DNA of 44,232 nt from Polyangium aurulentum (GTDB taxonomy: Bacteria > Myxococcota_A > Polyangia > Polyangiales > Polyangiaceae), in contig CAMCKZ010000016.1 in NCBI GenBank assembly GCA_945875545.1, forward strand, positions 1-44,232. The letters run 5' to 3'. Shown here piece by piece: positions 36,073 to 44,232 of the stretch (the first letter of the stretch is position 1; every line of letters starts with the position of its first letter). A model generated the notes under the pieces. That model was not told the DNA's origin. It worked only from the letters and a program-made list of their open reading frames with translations, and did no database searches. The translations under genes and the position numbers were made by a program.

Positions 36073-36195
36073 TCGACACGAAGCCCTTGCCTCGCAGCGG
36101 TCTCGTGACCAAGTTCTGCAGCAAGCGCTTCCGCTCGGAGGCTGCGAAAGCTACCATGCCAGGCTCTCCGCTACGGTTTCGGGCTCGAGGTATTA

Positions 36196-38139
36196 GTGAA
36201 ACAGTCCCATAAGACGCTTCTGATTTGGATTCTGATTTTCGTGATGTTCTTGGGCGTCTGGCACGTCCTTTACCCGCAGGAGCGCGCACAACCCGTGGCC
36301 TTCAGTGAGTTCATCACGGAGGTGCAAGCGGGCCGCGTCGACGACGTGCGCATTCGCGATCGCGAATATGTTTTTCGGCTCAAGGCCGCAGACGGCGCTC
36401 GCGCGGTAGAAAAAGAAACCGTCGGCCCCCGCGCCGACGACGCGCTGCTTGCGCGCCTCAAGCCCGACAGCAAAGAGGTCTCGCCGCCAAAGATTACCTT
36501 TGAGCGCGATGAGCAGCAAAATGGCTGGGGCGGCGCGCTTCTCGGCATGCTTCCGATGGTCTTTCTCATCGTGATTTTCTTCCTGTTCATGCGCCAAATG
36601 CAGAACGGAAGCGGCAAGGCCATGAGCTTCGGCAAGGCCAAAGTTCGCATGCTCGGCGAGTCCCAAAACCGCGTGACGTTCGCCGATGTCGCGGGCGTCG
36701 ACGAGGCCAAAGACGAGGTCGAAGAGATCATTGCGTTTCTCAAAGACCCGAAGAAATTTCAGCGTCTCGGCGGCCGTATTCCGCGCGGCGTACTGCTCAT
36801 TGGCCCGCCGGGCACAGGCAAAACCCTCCTCGCCCGCGCCATCGCCGGTGAAGCCGCGGTTCCCTTTTTCAGCATCAGCGGCTCTGACTTCGTCGAGATG
36901 TTTGTGGGCGTCGGTGCGAGCCGCGTACGCGATCTTTTCGAGCAGGGAAAAAAGCATGCACCATGCATCATCTTTATCGATGAGATCGATGCCGTAGGTC
37001 GCCATCGCGGGGCCGGTCTTGGCGGTGGCCACGATGAGCGCGAACAGACGTTGAACCAGCTTCTCGTCGAGATGGACGGCTTCGAGCCCAACGACGGGGT
37101 CATCATTGTGGCGGCGACCAACCGCCCCGACGTCCTCGACCCGGCCATTCTGCGCCCAGGCCGCTTCGATCGCCGCGTCACCGTCAGCCGACCCGATGTC
37201 AAGGGCCGCTTGGAAATCTTGAAGGTGCACGCGCGCCGAACGCCCCTCGCACCGAACGTCGACCTCGAAATTCTAGCGCGGGGCACTCCCGGGTTCACTG
37301 GCGCAGACCTCGAAAACCTGGTGAACGAGGCCGCGCTCATGGCGGCCCGGCGCGACGAAGACTCGCTGTCGATGCTCGATTTTGAGCTGGCGAAAGACAA
37401 AGTCTTCATGGGTGCCGAGCGACGCTCCCTCGTCATCTCCGACGAAGAACGGTGGAACACCGCCATTCACGAGGGCGGCCACACGATCGTCAGCGTTCTG
37501 CTGAAGCACCACGAGCCCGTGCACAAGGTCACCATCATTCCGCGCGGCCCCGCGCTGGGCCTCACGTGGCACCTGCCGGTGGGCGACACCTACACGCTGT
37601 CGAAGGTGCAGGCCGAGTCCAAGATCGCGGTTCTCCTCGGTGGCCGAATCGCCGAAGAGGTCACCTTCGGAAGCCTCACGACCGGCGCCGGAAACGACAT
37701 CGAGCGAGCCACCGATATCGCGCGCCGCATGGTCTGCGAGTGGGGCATGTCAGAAAAACTGGGCCCGCTCTCTTACGGAAAAAAAGAAGAGTCGCTCTTT
37801 CTCGGGCGCGACTTGTCGTCGCGCCAACACGATTACAGCGAGCAAACGGCTCGCGTGATCGACGAAGAAATTCGTCTCATCGTGGGCACGCAATACACGC
37901 GCGTTCGCGCGCTCGTGGAGGCGAACAAGGAGCCGCTCGTAGCCTTGGGCCGCGCACTCATGGATCGCGAGACCCTTGACGCCGAAGAGATCCAAGCGGC
38001 CATCGAAGGCCGTCCCCTCCCCGATCGCGATAAGGTGGTTATTCCCACATATGCTGACCGCGATAGGGCCAAAAAAGAGGCCCGAAAGGGGGCGCCGATT
38101 TTCGGTGGTCAACCCCCCAAACCCGCACCAGCCGGCTAG
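36196..38139 (+). CDS. ftsH: ATP-dependent zinc metalloprotease FtsH
   Basis: Membrane-anchored AAA+ protease of 647 aa that degrades membrane and regulatory proteins. Two N-terminal helices ([18 protein letters not shown] and [18 protein letters not shown]) enclose a small periplasmic domain. The AAA domain has Walker A GPPGTGKT (about 203), pore loop [14 protein letters not shown], Walker [13 protein letters not shown] and the second region of homology [20 protein letters not shown]. The protease has HEGGH (about 424) where most FtsH have HEAGH; the HExxH ligands are intact. The region after it ([21 protein letters not shown]) is also divergent. The distal [15 protein letters not shown] block with the third zinc ligand is present. 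Start GTG at 36196 with GAGG six bases upstream. Confidence 0.95.
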   Translation: MKQSHKTLLIWILIFVMFLGVWHVLYPQERAQPVAFSEFITEVQAGRVDDVRIRDREYVFRLKAADGARAVEKETVGPRADDALLARLKPDSKEVSPPKITFERDEQQNGWGGALLGMLPMVFLIVIFFLFMRQMQNGSGKAMSFGKAKVRMLGESQNRVTFADVAGVDEAKDEVEEIIAFLKDPKKFQRLGGRIPRGVLLIGPPGTGKTLLARAIAGEAAVPFFSISGSDFVEMFVGVGASRVRDLFEQGKKHAPCIIFIDEIDAVGRHRGAGLGGGHDEREQTLNQLLVEMDGFEPNDGVIIVAATNRPDVLDPAILRPGRFDRRVTVSRPDVKGRLEILKVHARRTPLAPNVDLEILARGTPGFTGADLENLVNEAALMAARRDEDSLSMLDFELAKDKVFMGAERRSLVISDEERWNTAIHEGGHTIVSVLLKHHEPVHKVTIIPRGPALGLTWHLPVGDTYTLSKVQAESKIAVLLGGRIAEEVTFGSLTTGAGNDIERATDIARRMVCEWGMSEKLGPLSYGKKEESLFLGRDLSSRQHDYSEQTARVIDEEIRLIVGTQYTRVRALVEANKEPLVALGRALMDRETLDAEEIQAAIEGRPLPDRDKVVIPTYADRDRAKKEARKGAPIFGGQPPKPAPAG

Positions 38140-38158
38140 TTCGCAGTCCAGCGCCAAC

Positions 38159-38192
38159 GAAAAACCGTCTTCTTGACCGACGACGGTTTTTC
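38159..38192 (+). terminator. Rho-independent terminator after ftsH
   Basis: GAAAAACCGTC (38159-38169) and GACGGTTTTTC (38182-38192) form a perfect 11-bp stem with a 12-nt loop, ending in a T-rich stretch (TTTTTCTATTTT). It starts 20 bp after the ftsH stop and separates ftsH from the glycolytic cluster. Confidence 0.88.
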
Positions 38193-38210
38193 TATTTTCG
38201 CCCTTCCACG

Positions 38211-38231
38211 TGACGGCGACACGTCGCGTCA
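38211..38231. promoter_or_regulatory. Dyad upstream of gap, possible operator
   Basis: TGAC-G-GCGAC-AC-GTCGC-GTCA is a near-perfect palindrome with one unpaired G. It lies 95 bp before the gap start, between the ftsH terminator and gap. A regulator site for the glycolytic genes is an inference; no promoter boxes are clear. Confidence 0.4.
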
Positions 38232-38326
38232 TTGCGTTGCCATGCTGTCGCGGTTGAAGCACGGCCGACGAGGGTCTACGGTCGAACTCGCTCGGACAAT
38301 CCGAGCTCATTTGCGAGGGTTTTGAC

Positions 38327-39343
38327 ATGTCCACGAAGATCGCCATCAACGGATTTGGTCGCATTGGTCGCTGCGTCGTGCGCGCGATCGCGGAGCGCAA
38401 AATCGAGGGACTCGAACTCGTCGCGATCAACGACCTAACCGACGCCAAAACCCTCGCTCACCTCTACAACTACGACACCGTTCACCGCCGAGCGGCGGTG
38501 CCCGCGCGCGTCGTCGACGGCGGGCTCCTTATCGGGTCTCAGCACGTGGCCATTTCGGCAGAACGAGACCCGACGAAACTCCCGTGGTCGGCGGTCAAAG
38601 CCGAGATCATTTTTGAGTGCACGGGCCTCTTCACGGACCGAGAAACGGCCGCCGCGCACCTGCAAGCCGGGGCGAAAAAGGTCATCATCAGCGCGCCCGC
38701 AAAAGGGCCTGATGCCACCCTCGTCATGGGCGTCAACGACGGCATCTACGACGGCGACAAGCATCACATTGTGTCAAACGGCTCGTGCACCACAAACTGC
38801 CTCGCGCCCGTCGCCAAGGTGCTTCTTGACACCTTCGGAATCGAGTCGGGTCTCATGACGACCATCCACTCGTACACGAACGACCAGGCCGTCCTCGACA
38901 TCCCCCACCGCAAGGGCGATCTGCGCCGCTCACGGGCCGCCGCACAGAACATGATTCCGAGTTCGACCGGCGCCGCCAAGGCTCTCGGCGAGGTTATTCC
39001 CGCACTTAAGGGCAAGGTCGACGGTCAAGCCGTGCGCGTTCCAACGATGGACGTGTCCCTCGTTGACCTCTCGTTTCAGAGCACAAGGCCAATGACCAAA
39101 GAGGCCATCCACGAGGCCATGAGGGCCGCCGCAGAAGGCTCCATGCGCGGCATTCTCGGGTACACCGAAGAGCAGCTTGTCTCGAGCGACTTCATCGGCG
39201 ATCCACGATCGTCCATCTTCGACGCCACAGTGACGCAAGTCCTCGGCGACCGTTTTGCCAAGGTTATGAGCTGGTACGACAACGAATGGGGCTTTTCGAA
39301 TCGCATGATCGATCTCGCGCTTTTGATGGGCAGCAAGCTCTAA
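38327..39343 (+). CDS. gap: Glyceraldehyde-3-phosphate dehydrogenase, type I
   Basis: Oxidises glyceraldehyde 3-phosphate to 1,3-bisphosphoglycerate with NAD+. At 338 aa it has the usual length. The Rossmann start KIAINGFGRIGRCVVRA and the active site SNGSCTTNCLAPVAKVL (catalytic Cys about 154) are intact, as are HSYTNDQAVLDIPH with the catalytic His and SSTGAAKALG for phosphate binding. The C-terminal WYDNEWGFSNRMIDL is canonical. The ATG at 38327 has GAGGG eight bases upstream. It is the first gene of gap-pgk-tpi-secG, which supplies lower glycolysis in one operon; pgk begins 28 bp after its stop. Confidence 0.98.
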   Translation: MSTKIAINGFGRIGRCVVRAIAERKIEGLELVAINDLTDAKTLAHLYNYDTVHRRAAVPARVVDGGLLIGSQHVAISAERDPTKLPWSAVKAEIIFECTGLFTDRETAAAHLQAGAKKVIISAPAKGPDATLVMGVNDGIYDGDKHHIVSNGSCTTNCLAPVAKVLLDTFGIESGLMTTIHSYTNDQAVLDIPHRKGDLRRSRAAAQNMIPSSTGAAKALGEVIPALKGKVDGQAVRVPTMDVSLVDLSFQSTRPMTKEAIHEAMRAAAEGSMRGILGYTEEQLVSSDFIGDPRSSIFDATVTQVLGDRFAKVMSWYDNEWGFSNRMIDLALLMGSKL

Positions 39344-39371
39344 TGCATACATTGTACATACGAGGTACGCT

Positions 39372-40568
39372 GTGAACATTATCGAGGGTATTCGCACCGT
39401 CGAGGAGCTTGAGGTCGAGAACAAGCGCGTCTTCGTCCGCGTTGATTTCAACGTCCCGATGGACGACGGCCGCATCACCGACGACACCCGCATTCGCGAG
39501 GCTCTGCCCACCATCGAAGTCTTGCGCGCCAAGGGTGCGAAGGTCGTCCTCGCAAGTCATTTGGGGCGGCCAAAACCAGGTAAACACGACGGGCTGTCGA
39601 TGGTCCCCGCGGGTGAACGTCTGGCGGAACTCGCCGACGTCGAAGTTCACGTGCCCGAAAACTGCATCGGCAAGACCGCTCAAAAAGTGATCTTCGATCT
39701 GCGCCCGGGGCAAGTCTGCTTGCTCGAAAATCTTCGCTTTCACGAAGAAGAAGAAAAGAACGACGAAGGCTTTGCCCGCGAACTTGCGAGCCTCGCAGAT
39801 GCCTACGTATGCGACGCGTTCGGCGCTCTGCACCGTGCGCACGCCTCGGTGCACGCCCTGCCCCGACTCTTTCGCGATCGGGCCGCGGGGCTGCTCGTCA
39901 TGAAAGAAATTCGCTCCTTGGGTCGCCTCTTGGAGGCCACCGAGCGCCCGTACGTGGCCATTCTTGGCGGCGCAAAGGTCTCCGACAAGATCGCGGTCAT
40001 TGAGGCTCTCATGGAGAGATGCGACGCCATTTTGATTGGCGGCGCGATGGCCAACACCTTCCTCGCGGCGAAGGGCCTGAACATGCAGAGGTCTCTCGTC
40101 GAGCACGACAAGCTGCCCCTCGCTCGCACGCTTCTCGAAAAAGCGGCGGCGCGGCGCATCGACTTTTTGCTGCCCACAGACCTGGTCGTGGGCGAATCGG
40201 TGAAGTCGACCGAAGGCCGTTTGGTCGCGGCCGCCGATGTGCCTGAAGGCATGTCAGCCCTCGACATCGGGCCCGATACGGTGGCTCGCTATGCGGCGAA
40301 AACGGCCGACGCGGGCTTGGTGTTTTGGAACGGCCCCATGGGTCTCTTCGAGCAAGCGGCCTTTTCCCGCGGCACCTTCGGGCTCGCAACGGCTCTCACA
40401 GAATCCAAGGCATTTACCGTCGTTGGCGGCGGCGACAGCGCCGCGGCCGTTCACGCAGCGGGCGGTAATTTGGCGGCGAAGTTCGGTCACATTTCGACCG
40501 GCGGCGGTGCAAGTCTCGAACTCATCGAAGGGAAAAAACTTCCGGGCATCGAGGCTCTTCGCCCATGA
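39372..40568 (+). CDS. pgk: Phosphoglycerate kinase
   Basis: Transfers phosphate from 1,3-bisphosphoglycerate to ADP. The 398-aa protein has RVFVRVDFNVPMDDG, VVLASHLGRPKPGKHDG, the LENLRFHEEEEKND block, VAILGGAKVSDKIAVIEAL, FWNGPMGLFE and the nucleotide-binding VVGGGDSAAAVHAAG, all in family order. The start is a GTG at 39372. Its stop overlaps the tpi start (ATGA at 40565-40568), which indicates coupled translation of two consecutive glycolytic enzymes. Confidence 0.98.
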   Translation: MNIIEGIRTVEELEVENKRVFVRVDFNVPMDDGRITDDTRIREALPTIEVLRAKGAKVVLASHLGRPKPGKHDGLSMVPAGERLAELADVEVHVPENCIGKTAQKVIFDLRPGQVCLLENLRFHEEEEKNDEGFARELASLADAYVCDAFGALHRAHASVHALPRLFRDRAAGLLVMKEIRSLGRLLEATERPYVAILGGAKVSDKIAVIEALMERCDAILIGGAMANTFLAAKGLNMQRSLVEHDKLPLARTLLEKAAARRIDFLLPTDLVVGESVKSTEGRLVAAADVPEGMSALDIGPDTVARYAAKTADAGLVFWNGPMGLFEQAAFSRGTFGLATALTESKAFTVVGGGDSAAAVHAAGGNLAAKFGHISTGGGASLELIEGKKLPGIEALRP

Positions 40569-41341
40569 ACCCATCGCGCCGGCCCCTCATCGCGGGCAAC
40601 TGGAAGATGAATTTGGGTGGCCCCGAGTCCATCGGTTTGGCCTCGGGCATCGCCCGCGTGGCGAGAGAACTTGCAGGCCTCGACGTCGTCATTTGCCCGC
40701 CTTTTACGGCTCTCGCGGCGCTGGCAGCCGAGCTGGATGGCGGCCCGCTGCGCCTCGGCGCGCAGAACGTCCATTCCAAAACCAGTGGAGCTTTTACCGG
40801 CGAGATTTCCGCCGACATGCTTGTCGCAACGGGCTGCACGTGGGTGATTGTTGGTCACAGCGAGCGGCGCCAATTTTTCGGCGACACCGACTCGTGGGTG
40901 GCCGAAAAAGCCCAAGCGGCGTTCAAAGCCAAGCTCGCACCCATGGTTTGTGTCGGCGAAACCGAGGCGCAGCGCGAGGCCGGCGAAACGCTCGCGGTGC
41001 TTGAACGCCAGCTAAATGCCGTACTTCCGGTCTTGGTCGCGCACGCGCGCGCGCCCATGGCCATCGCCTACGAGCCGGTGTGGGCCATTGGCACGGGCAA
41101 GGCGGCGGGCCCCGCCGACGCCGAAGAGGCTCACGCATTTATACGCAAGTACATCGCGGGCACATCTGAAGAACTGGCAGCCCGCGTGCGGGTGCTCTAT
41201 GGCGGGTCCGTCACTGGCGCGAACGCCCGCGACCTTCTTGGCTGCGCAAACGTCGACGGCGCCCTCGTGGGCGGTGCCAGCATCGCCATCGAGAAGTTTG
41301 AACCGATTCTTAGGGCGAGCCACGCCCTCACGCTTTCCTGA
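40565..41341 (+). CDS. tpiA: Triosephosphate isomerase
   Basis: Interconverts dihydroxyacetone phosphate and glyceraldehyde 3-phosphate. The 258-aa TIM barrel shows LIAGNWKMN (Lys and Asn of the active site), VIVGHSERRQFFGD (catalytic His), AYEPVWAIGTGKAAGP (catalytic Glu followed by the flexible lid loop) and VLYGGSVTGANARDLL for phosphate binding. It starts inside the pgk stop codon and ends 8 bp before secG, so the four genes form a tight operon. Confidence 0.98.
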   Translation: MNPSRRPLIAGNWKMNLGGPESIGLASGIARVARELAGLDVVICPPFTALAALAAELDGGPLRLGAQNVHSKTSGAFTGEISADMLVATGCTWVIVGHSERRQFFGDTDSWVAEKAQAAFKAKLAPMVCVGETEAQREAGETLAVLERQLNAVLPVLVAHARAPMAIAYEPVWAIGTGKAAGPADAEEAHAFIRKYIAGTSEELAARVRVLYGGSVTGANARDLLGCANVDGALVGGASIAIEKFEPILRASHALTLS

Positions 41342-41349
41342 GATTTTCC

Positions 41350-41691
41350 ATGTACGCCTTTCTCATGTTCATCCACGTCGTCGTCTGCCTTTTTCTGGTC
41401 GTCGTCGTGCTGCTCCAGCCCGGTCGCGGCGGAATCGGCCCGTCAATGGGCGGCGGCGGCCAGCAGGTTTTCGGCGGCGGCGGGGCCGGCAACGTCCTCA
41501 CGAAGGCCACCACCGCCTTCGCGGTCGTCTTCATGTTTACAAGTATTTCGCTGGCGTACTTGTCGAGTTCCGGCAGCAACGAACTCAAAACCCGCGCCGA
41601 AGAGCGCAAGAAGGTCCGCGCCGAGAGCCTCGGCGTGACCCAAAAGCCCGCCGAAGAAACGAAACCCGTGAGCCCCGGCGGCGCAAACTAA
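41350..41691 (+). CDS. secG: Preprotein translocase subunit SecG
   Basis: Small inner-membrane partner of SecYE. The 113-aa protein has two membrane helices: FLMFIHVVVCLFLVVVVLLQ near the N-terminus and TTAFAVVFMFTSISLAYL (about 55-72). Between them is the conserved cytoplasmic loop LLQPGRGGIGPSMGGGGQQVFGG, and the C-terminal tail is charged. The VVLLQPGRGG motif is the SecG signature. Position directly after tpi is a widespread bacterial arrangement. A 28-bp direct repeat begins right after its stop codon. Confidence 0.93.
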   Translation: MYAFLMFIHVVVCLFLVVVVLLQPGRGGIGPSMGGGGQQVFGGGGAGNVLTKATTAFAVVFMFTSISLAYLSSSGSNELKTRAEERKKVRAESLGVTQKPAEETKPVSPGGAN

Positions 41692-41695
41692 CCGT

Positions 41696-41757
41696 CGCGA
41701 ACTAACGCGCGCGATCCAACGGCCGCGAACTAACGCGCGCGATCCAACGGTCGCGAA
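41696..41757. repeat. 28-bp tandem direct repeat after secG
   Basis: Two copies of a 27-bp block, CGCGAACTAACGCGCGCGAT followed by CCAACGG, lie at 41696-41722 and 41724-41750 (period 28). A partial third begins at 41752. The secG end (GCAAACTAACCG) resembles the repeat start, so the repeat may derive from the gene's 3' end. Confidence 0.85.
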
Positions 41758-41793
41758 AATAGAACACCCGGAGCAGCGCGCTATGCGCCGCTC

Positions 41794-42105
41794 TTACCGG
41801 CTCTTGGAACGGGCCGCGAGACTGGCGATGGCACCGCGAACGCCGAGCGCGTGGGACGTCTCGCCGGGCATACGACGCGCCAGCCACCCGATGAGCGTCA
41901 TGGCGGCATCGCGCGCGTCTGCGGGGCACCCAGGCTCGTTAACGAGGCATGCCAAGTGACCGATGAAGTGGCTGCGATCGTGCGCGGCGGAATCAAGGTC
42001 GGAGCAGCCCGAATCCGTTGGCGCGCCCGCATTGGAGCGAGCGTCGGAATGCGACTCGGAACGCGATTCGGAGTTGCAGTTGGCGGCGAGGAAAAGGTTG
42101 GTCAT
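41794..42105 (-). CDS. Small hypothetical protein with Ser-rich repeats
   Basis: A possible 103-aa cytoplasmic protein with no recognised family. It starts MTNLFLAANCNSESRSESHSDARSN, where the SESR/SESH/SDAR units come from an imperfect 12-bp repeat (42037-42072). The rest (FIGHLACLVNEPGCPADARDAAMTLIGWLARRM) is helical with two Cys. Third codon positions are GC-rich as in neighbouring genes, which favours a real gene. An overlapping frame on the other strand (41851-42267) runs into ftsK and is less likely. It lies 62 bp downstream of ftsK on the same strand. Confidence 0.45.
   Translation of the reverse strand: MTNLFLAANCNSESRSESHSDARSNAGAPTDSGCSDLDSAAHDRSHFIGHLACLVNEPGCPADARDAAMTLIGWLARRMPGETSHALGVRGAIASLAARSKSR
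42037..42072 (-). repeat. Imperfect 12-bp tandem repeat in the small hypothetical gene
   Basis: Three units ending in TCGGA on the plus strand (GCGAGCGTCGGA, ATGCGACTCGGA, ACGCGATTCGGA). They encode the SDAR, SESH and SESR units of the hypothetical protein. Confidence 0.65.
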
Positions 42106-42167
42106 TCTACGTCCACCGTGCAGATGCGGCACGGGCGAACCGGAACATTAGCGCGCGTGGGCCAGTG

Positions 42168-44232
42168 TCAAGGAGAAACGAGAATATCCCGGTCTTTTGA
42201 ACCATTTGGCGGACCAACGATGCCGCGTCTCTCCATGCATTCCACAATGCGCGCCGCGCGGTTGTAGCCGAGGCCGAGCTTGCGCTGCAGCCACGAGGTG
42301 GAGCATCGCTTCGTTTCAAAAACCAAACGGACCGCGTCGTCGTACATCGCATCGGTAGGTTCCTCCTCGTTCGAGCCGTCGTCGTCGCCGTCTTCATCGC
42401 GCGGTTTGAGAATGTTTTCGTCGTACACGGGCTCGCCTTGGGCGCGCAGGTGGTCGGTGATGGCTTGAACTTCTTCTTCGCTGACCCACGGGCATTGCAC
42501 GCGCCGCGTGTCGTTCGTTCCATTGAGTTTCACGAGCATGTCGCCCTTGCCAAGAAGGTGCTCGGCGCCTTGCTCGTCGAGAATGGTGCGCGAGTCGACT
42601 TTCTGCGACACGCGAAAGGCGATGCGCGTCGGAAAGTTCGCTTTGATCATGCCCGTAATGACGTCAACGGACGGCCTCTGCGTCGCGAGAATCACGTGCA
42701 TTCCGGCCGCTCGAGCCTTCTGCGCCAAACGCGCGATGCAGGTTTCAACCTCTTTCCCTTGCTGCATCATCAAGTCGGCGAACTCGTCTACGACGATGAC
42801 GATGTGAGGCATTCGCTCGGGCAGCGGTGCGACGCCCTCGTCGGGATTCACCGGCGGAGCGGTGTCAAGAAGGCCATTGTGGTCGATGCCTATCACCACC
42901 TTTTTATTGGGGTTTTTGGCCGTTCCGCGGGCCACGCGATCGCACCAGCCGTTGTACGTCGAGATGTTCTTCGTGCCTGCATCGGCGAACGCTTGGTAGC
43001 GCCGTTCCATCTCGTCGACGGCCCATTTGAGGGCCAACGCGGCCTGCTTCATGTCTGTCACGACGGGCAGCAGCATGTGCGGAATGCGATCAAAGGGCGC
43101 GAGTTCCACAACCTTTGGGTCAATCATCAGAAGGCGCAGATCGTCTGGCGACCTGCGAAAAAGCAGGGAAGTCAACATGACGTTGAGTCCCACGCTCTTG
43201 CCCGCACCCGTGGCACCCGCAACGATGACGTGGGGCATCGACGCGAGATCGGCGTACAGCGGTGCGCCCACGATGTCGCGCCCGAGCACCACGGGCAGCG
43301 GCACGTCGTACTCTTGAAAACGCCTGTCTTCGACGAGTTCGCGAAGGCTCACGGGCACCCGACGATCGTTGGGCAACTCGAATCCGATGCGGTTTTTTCC
43401 AGGGATCGGCGCGACAATGCGCACCTTGCGGGCGAGGGCCAAGGCAAGGTCGTCGACGAGCGACGCCACCTTCGAAACCTTCGTGCCTGCGTTTGGCGAA
43501 AACTCGTACGTCGTGACCGTGGGGCCCGGCAGAATGTCTTCCACTTTCCCCGTCACGCCGTAGTCGCCCAAGGTCTTCACGAGCAGGTCCGAGTTGCGCA
43601 GAAGGCCCTCTTTGTCGACCTCCACTTCGCCCGATTTCGCCGACGTCAGCATGTGGAGCTCCGGCAACGCGAAGGGCCGTTTCGCAGGCGGAAAGAGCGG
43701 AATCTGCACGCGTGGCCCCGTGACGTCGACGGCCCGCGCGCCGGACGTGTCGACGATGGTCGGCAGCACGTTCGAAACCACCTCGGCAATTGGCTGCACA
43801 ATGCATGTAACGTCATCGGGCTCGTCGCAGAGCGCCTTCGCGATGGACTCGTCTGCCGCTTCTTCAACCCTTTTTCTTCGCGGACGTCGGCGAGGTTTTT
43901 CGTCCTCAACAACGGAAGAAATCGTCGCAGTTGGTGCCGCGGCGTCGGTCATGCAACTTGGAACAATGCGCGGCAATTCTGGGGTATTTTCTCGGGAATT
44001 GCCACCAAGTGCGGTCGCCAGCAGCGTGGCCGATTCGTCGCGAACGACCACGATCGGATCGGTGCCTTGCTCGACCTCTTCGACCCGGCCCGCCGCACGC
44101 CACGCGTCACGAATGCGCGTCAGAATGGCCACCATCGCGGCGACAAAACGGGCCGCCATGAGGGCTGCACCATCGGCCAACGCGATGAAAGAAAAGCCCG
44201 TGCGCGCGATGAGCAGCAGGCCCAAAATGGAC
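42168..44232 (-). CDS. ftsK: DNA translocase FtsK/SpoIIIE (N-terminus cut by window edge)
   Basis: Septum-located ATPase that pumps chromosome ends during division. About 688 residues are visible and the frame is open to the right edge; the visible start (ILGLLLIARTGFSFIALADG) looks like the last helix of the membrane domain, so the true start is outside. A charged linker with RRRPRRKR follows. The motor has VTTYEFSPNAGTKVSK (alpha domain), Walker A VIVAGATGAGKSVGLNVML, Walker B IVIVVDEFADLMMQQGKEVE, ATQRPSVDVITGMIKANFPTR and SRTILDEQGAEHLLGKGDML. The C-terminal gamma winged helix (AVRLVFETKRCSTSWLQRKL; YNRAARIVECMERRGIV) should read polar KOPS-like sequences and contact XerD. The short insertion VARGTAKNPNKK is ordinary for the family. 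Confidence 0.95.
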   Translation of the reverse strand, partial: SILGLLLIARTGFSFIALADGAALMAARFVAAMVAILTRIRDAWRAAGRVEEVEQGTDPIVVVRDESATLLATALGGNSRENTPELPRIVPSCMTDAAAPTATISSVVEDEKPRRRPRRKRVEEAADESIAKALCDEPDDVTCIVQPIAEVVSNVLPTIVDTSGARAVDVTGPRVQIPLFPPAKRPFALPELHMLTSAKSGEVEVDKEGLLRNSDLLVKTLGDYGVTGKVEDILPGPTVTTYEFSPNAGTKVSKVASLVDDLALALARKVRIVAPIPGKNRIGFELPNDRRVPVSLRELVEDRRFQEYDVPLPVVLGRDIVGAPLYADLASMPHVIVAGATGAGKSVGLNVMLTSLLFRRSPDDLRLLMIDPKVVELAPFDRIPHMLLPVVTDMKQAALALKWAVDEMERRYQAFADAGTKNISTYNGWCDRVARGTAKNPNKKVVIGIDHNGLLDTAPPVNPDEGVAPLPERMPHIVIVVDEFADLMMQQGKEVETCIARLAQKARAAGMHVILATQRPSVDVITGMIKANFPTRIAFRVSQKVDSRTILDEQGAEHLLGKGDMLVKLNGTNDTRRVQCPWVSEEEVQAITDHLRAQGEPVYDENILKPRDEDGDDDGSNEEEPTDAMYDDAVRLVFETKRCSTSWLQRKLGLGYNRAARIVECMERRGIVGPPNGSKDRDILVSP

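Overview
The window is GC-rich, densely coded bacterial DNA, most likely from a myxobacterium (Myxococcota, perhaps Polyangia). This is inferred from the gene content: a Ser/Thr kinase with a C-terminal extracytoplasmic PEGA-like domain, several lipoproteins of unknown function, a single-chain PurL, a FIST-domain protein, and bases biased to G/C at third codon positions. No tRNA, rRNA, CRISPR array, insertion sequence, integrase or phage gene was recognised. There is no gap longer than 300 bases without a gene. The longest are 3796-4056 and 8824-9078.

Layout. 1-368 (-) is the start of an MgtE-type Mg2+ transporter cut by the window edge. 535-3341 (+) is a small roadblock-like gene, aroQ, accB and accC, followed by an XRE regulator (to 3795). 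4057-7984 (+) is thiC and a copper-type P1B ATPase. 7999-8823 (-) is a short-chain dehydrogenase, divergent from purL (9079-12972, +). The intervening 255 bp hold a 107-bp nested inverted repeat. A YpfJ-like zinc metallopeptidase follows (to 13925). DedA (-) and an MDR oxidoreductase (+) are divergent. 15777-19200 (-) is a Tol operon in the order tolQ-tolR-tolA-tolB, without pal in the window. 19306-20154 is a lipoprotein.

20230-29207 is the least ordinary stretch: an AMP-forming ligase (-), a FIST protein (+), a Wzc-like BY-kinase/chain-length regulator (+), a MatB/ACSF3-like ligase (+), a translationally coupled pair made of an unknown protein and a redoxin-like lipoprotein without the CxxC motif (-), and a divergent FliA/WhiG-type sigma factor (+).

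29243-41691 (+) is a long co-directional run: mnmA, a TPR-type membrane protein, a Ser/Thr kinase overlapping a large lipoprotein gene, tilS overlapping that, ftsH with a strong intrinsic terminator, then the glycolytic cluster gap-pgk-tpi with secG. A small hypothetical gene and the ftsK translocase (cut by the right edge) close the window on the minus strand.

Themes. Most genes are housekeeping: fatty-acid, purine, thiamine and shikimate biosynthesis, glycolysis, envelope energetics, tRNA modification, proteolysis and chromosome segregation. Stop/start overlaps (GTGA or ATGA) tie together aroQ and its upstream gene, the redoxin pair, kinase-lipoprotein-tilS, and pgk-tpi. A recurring oddity is short in-frame tandem repeats of 9 or 12 bp in linkers or termini of accB, the SDR, purL, tolB, tolQ, the MatB-like ligase and the small gene at 41794. 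I did not find a clear-cut new multi-gene defence or mobile system. The best candidates for novelty are the inverted-repeat element at 8844-8950, the kinase-lipoprotein pair and the ligase-FIST-BY-kinase-ligase block.
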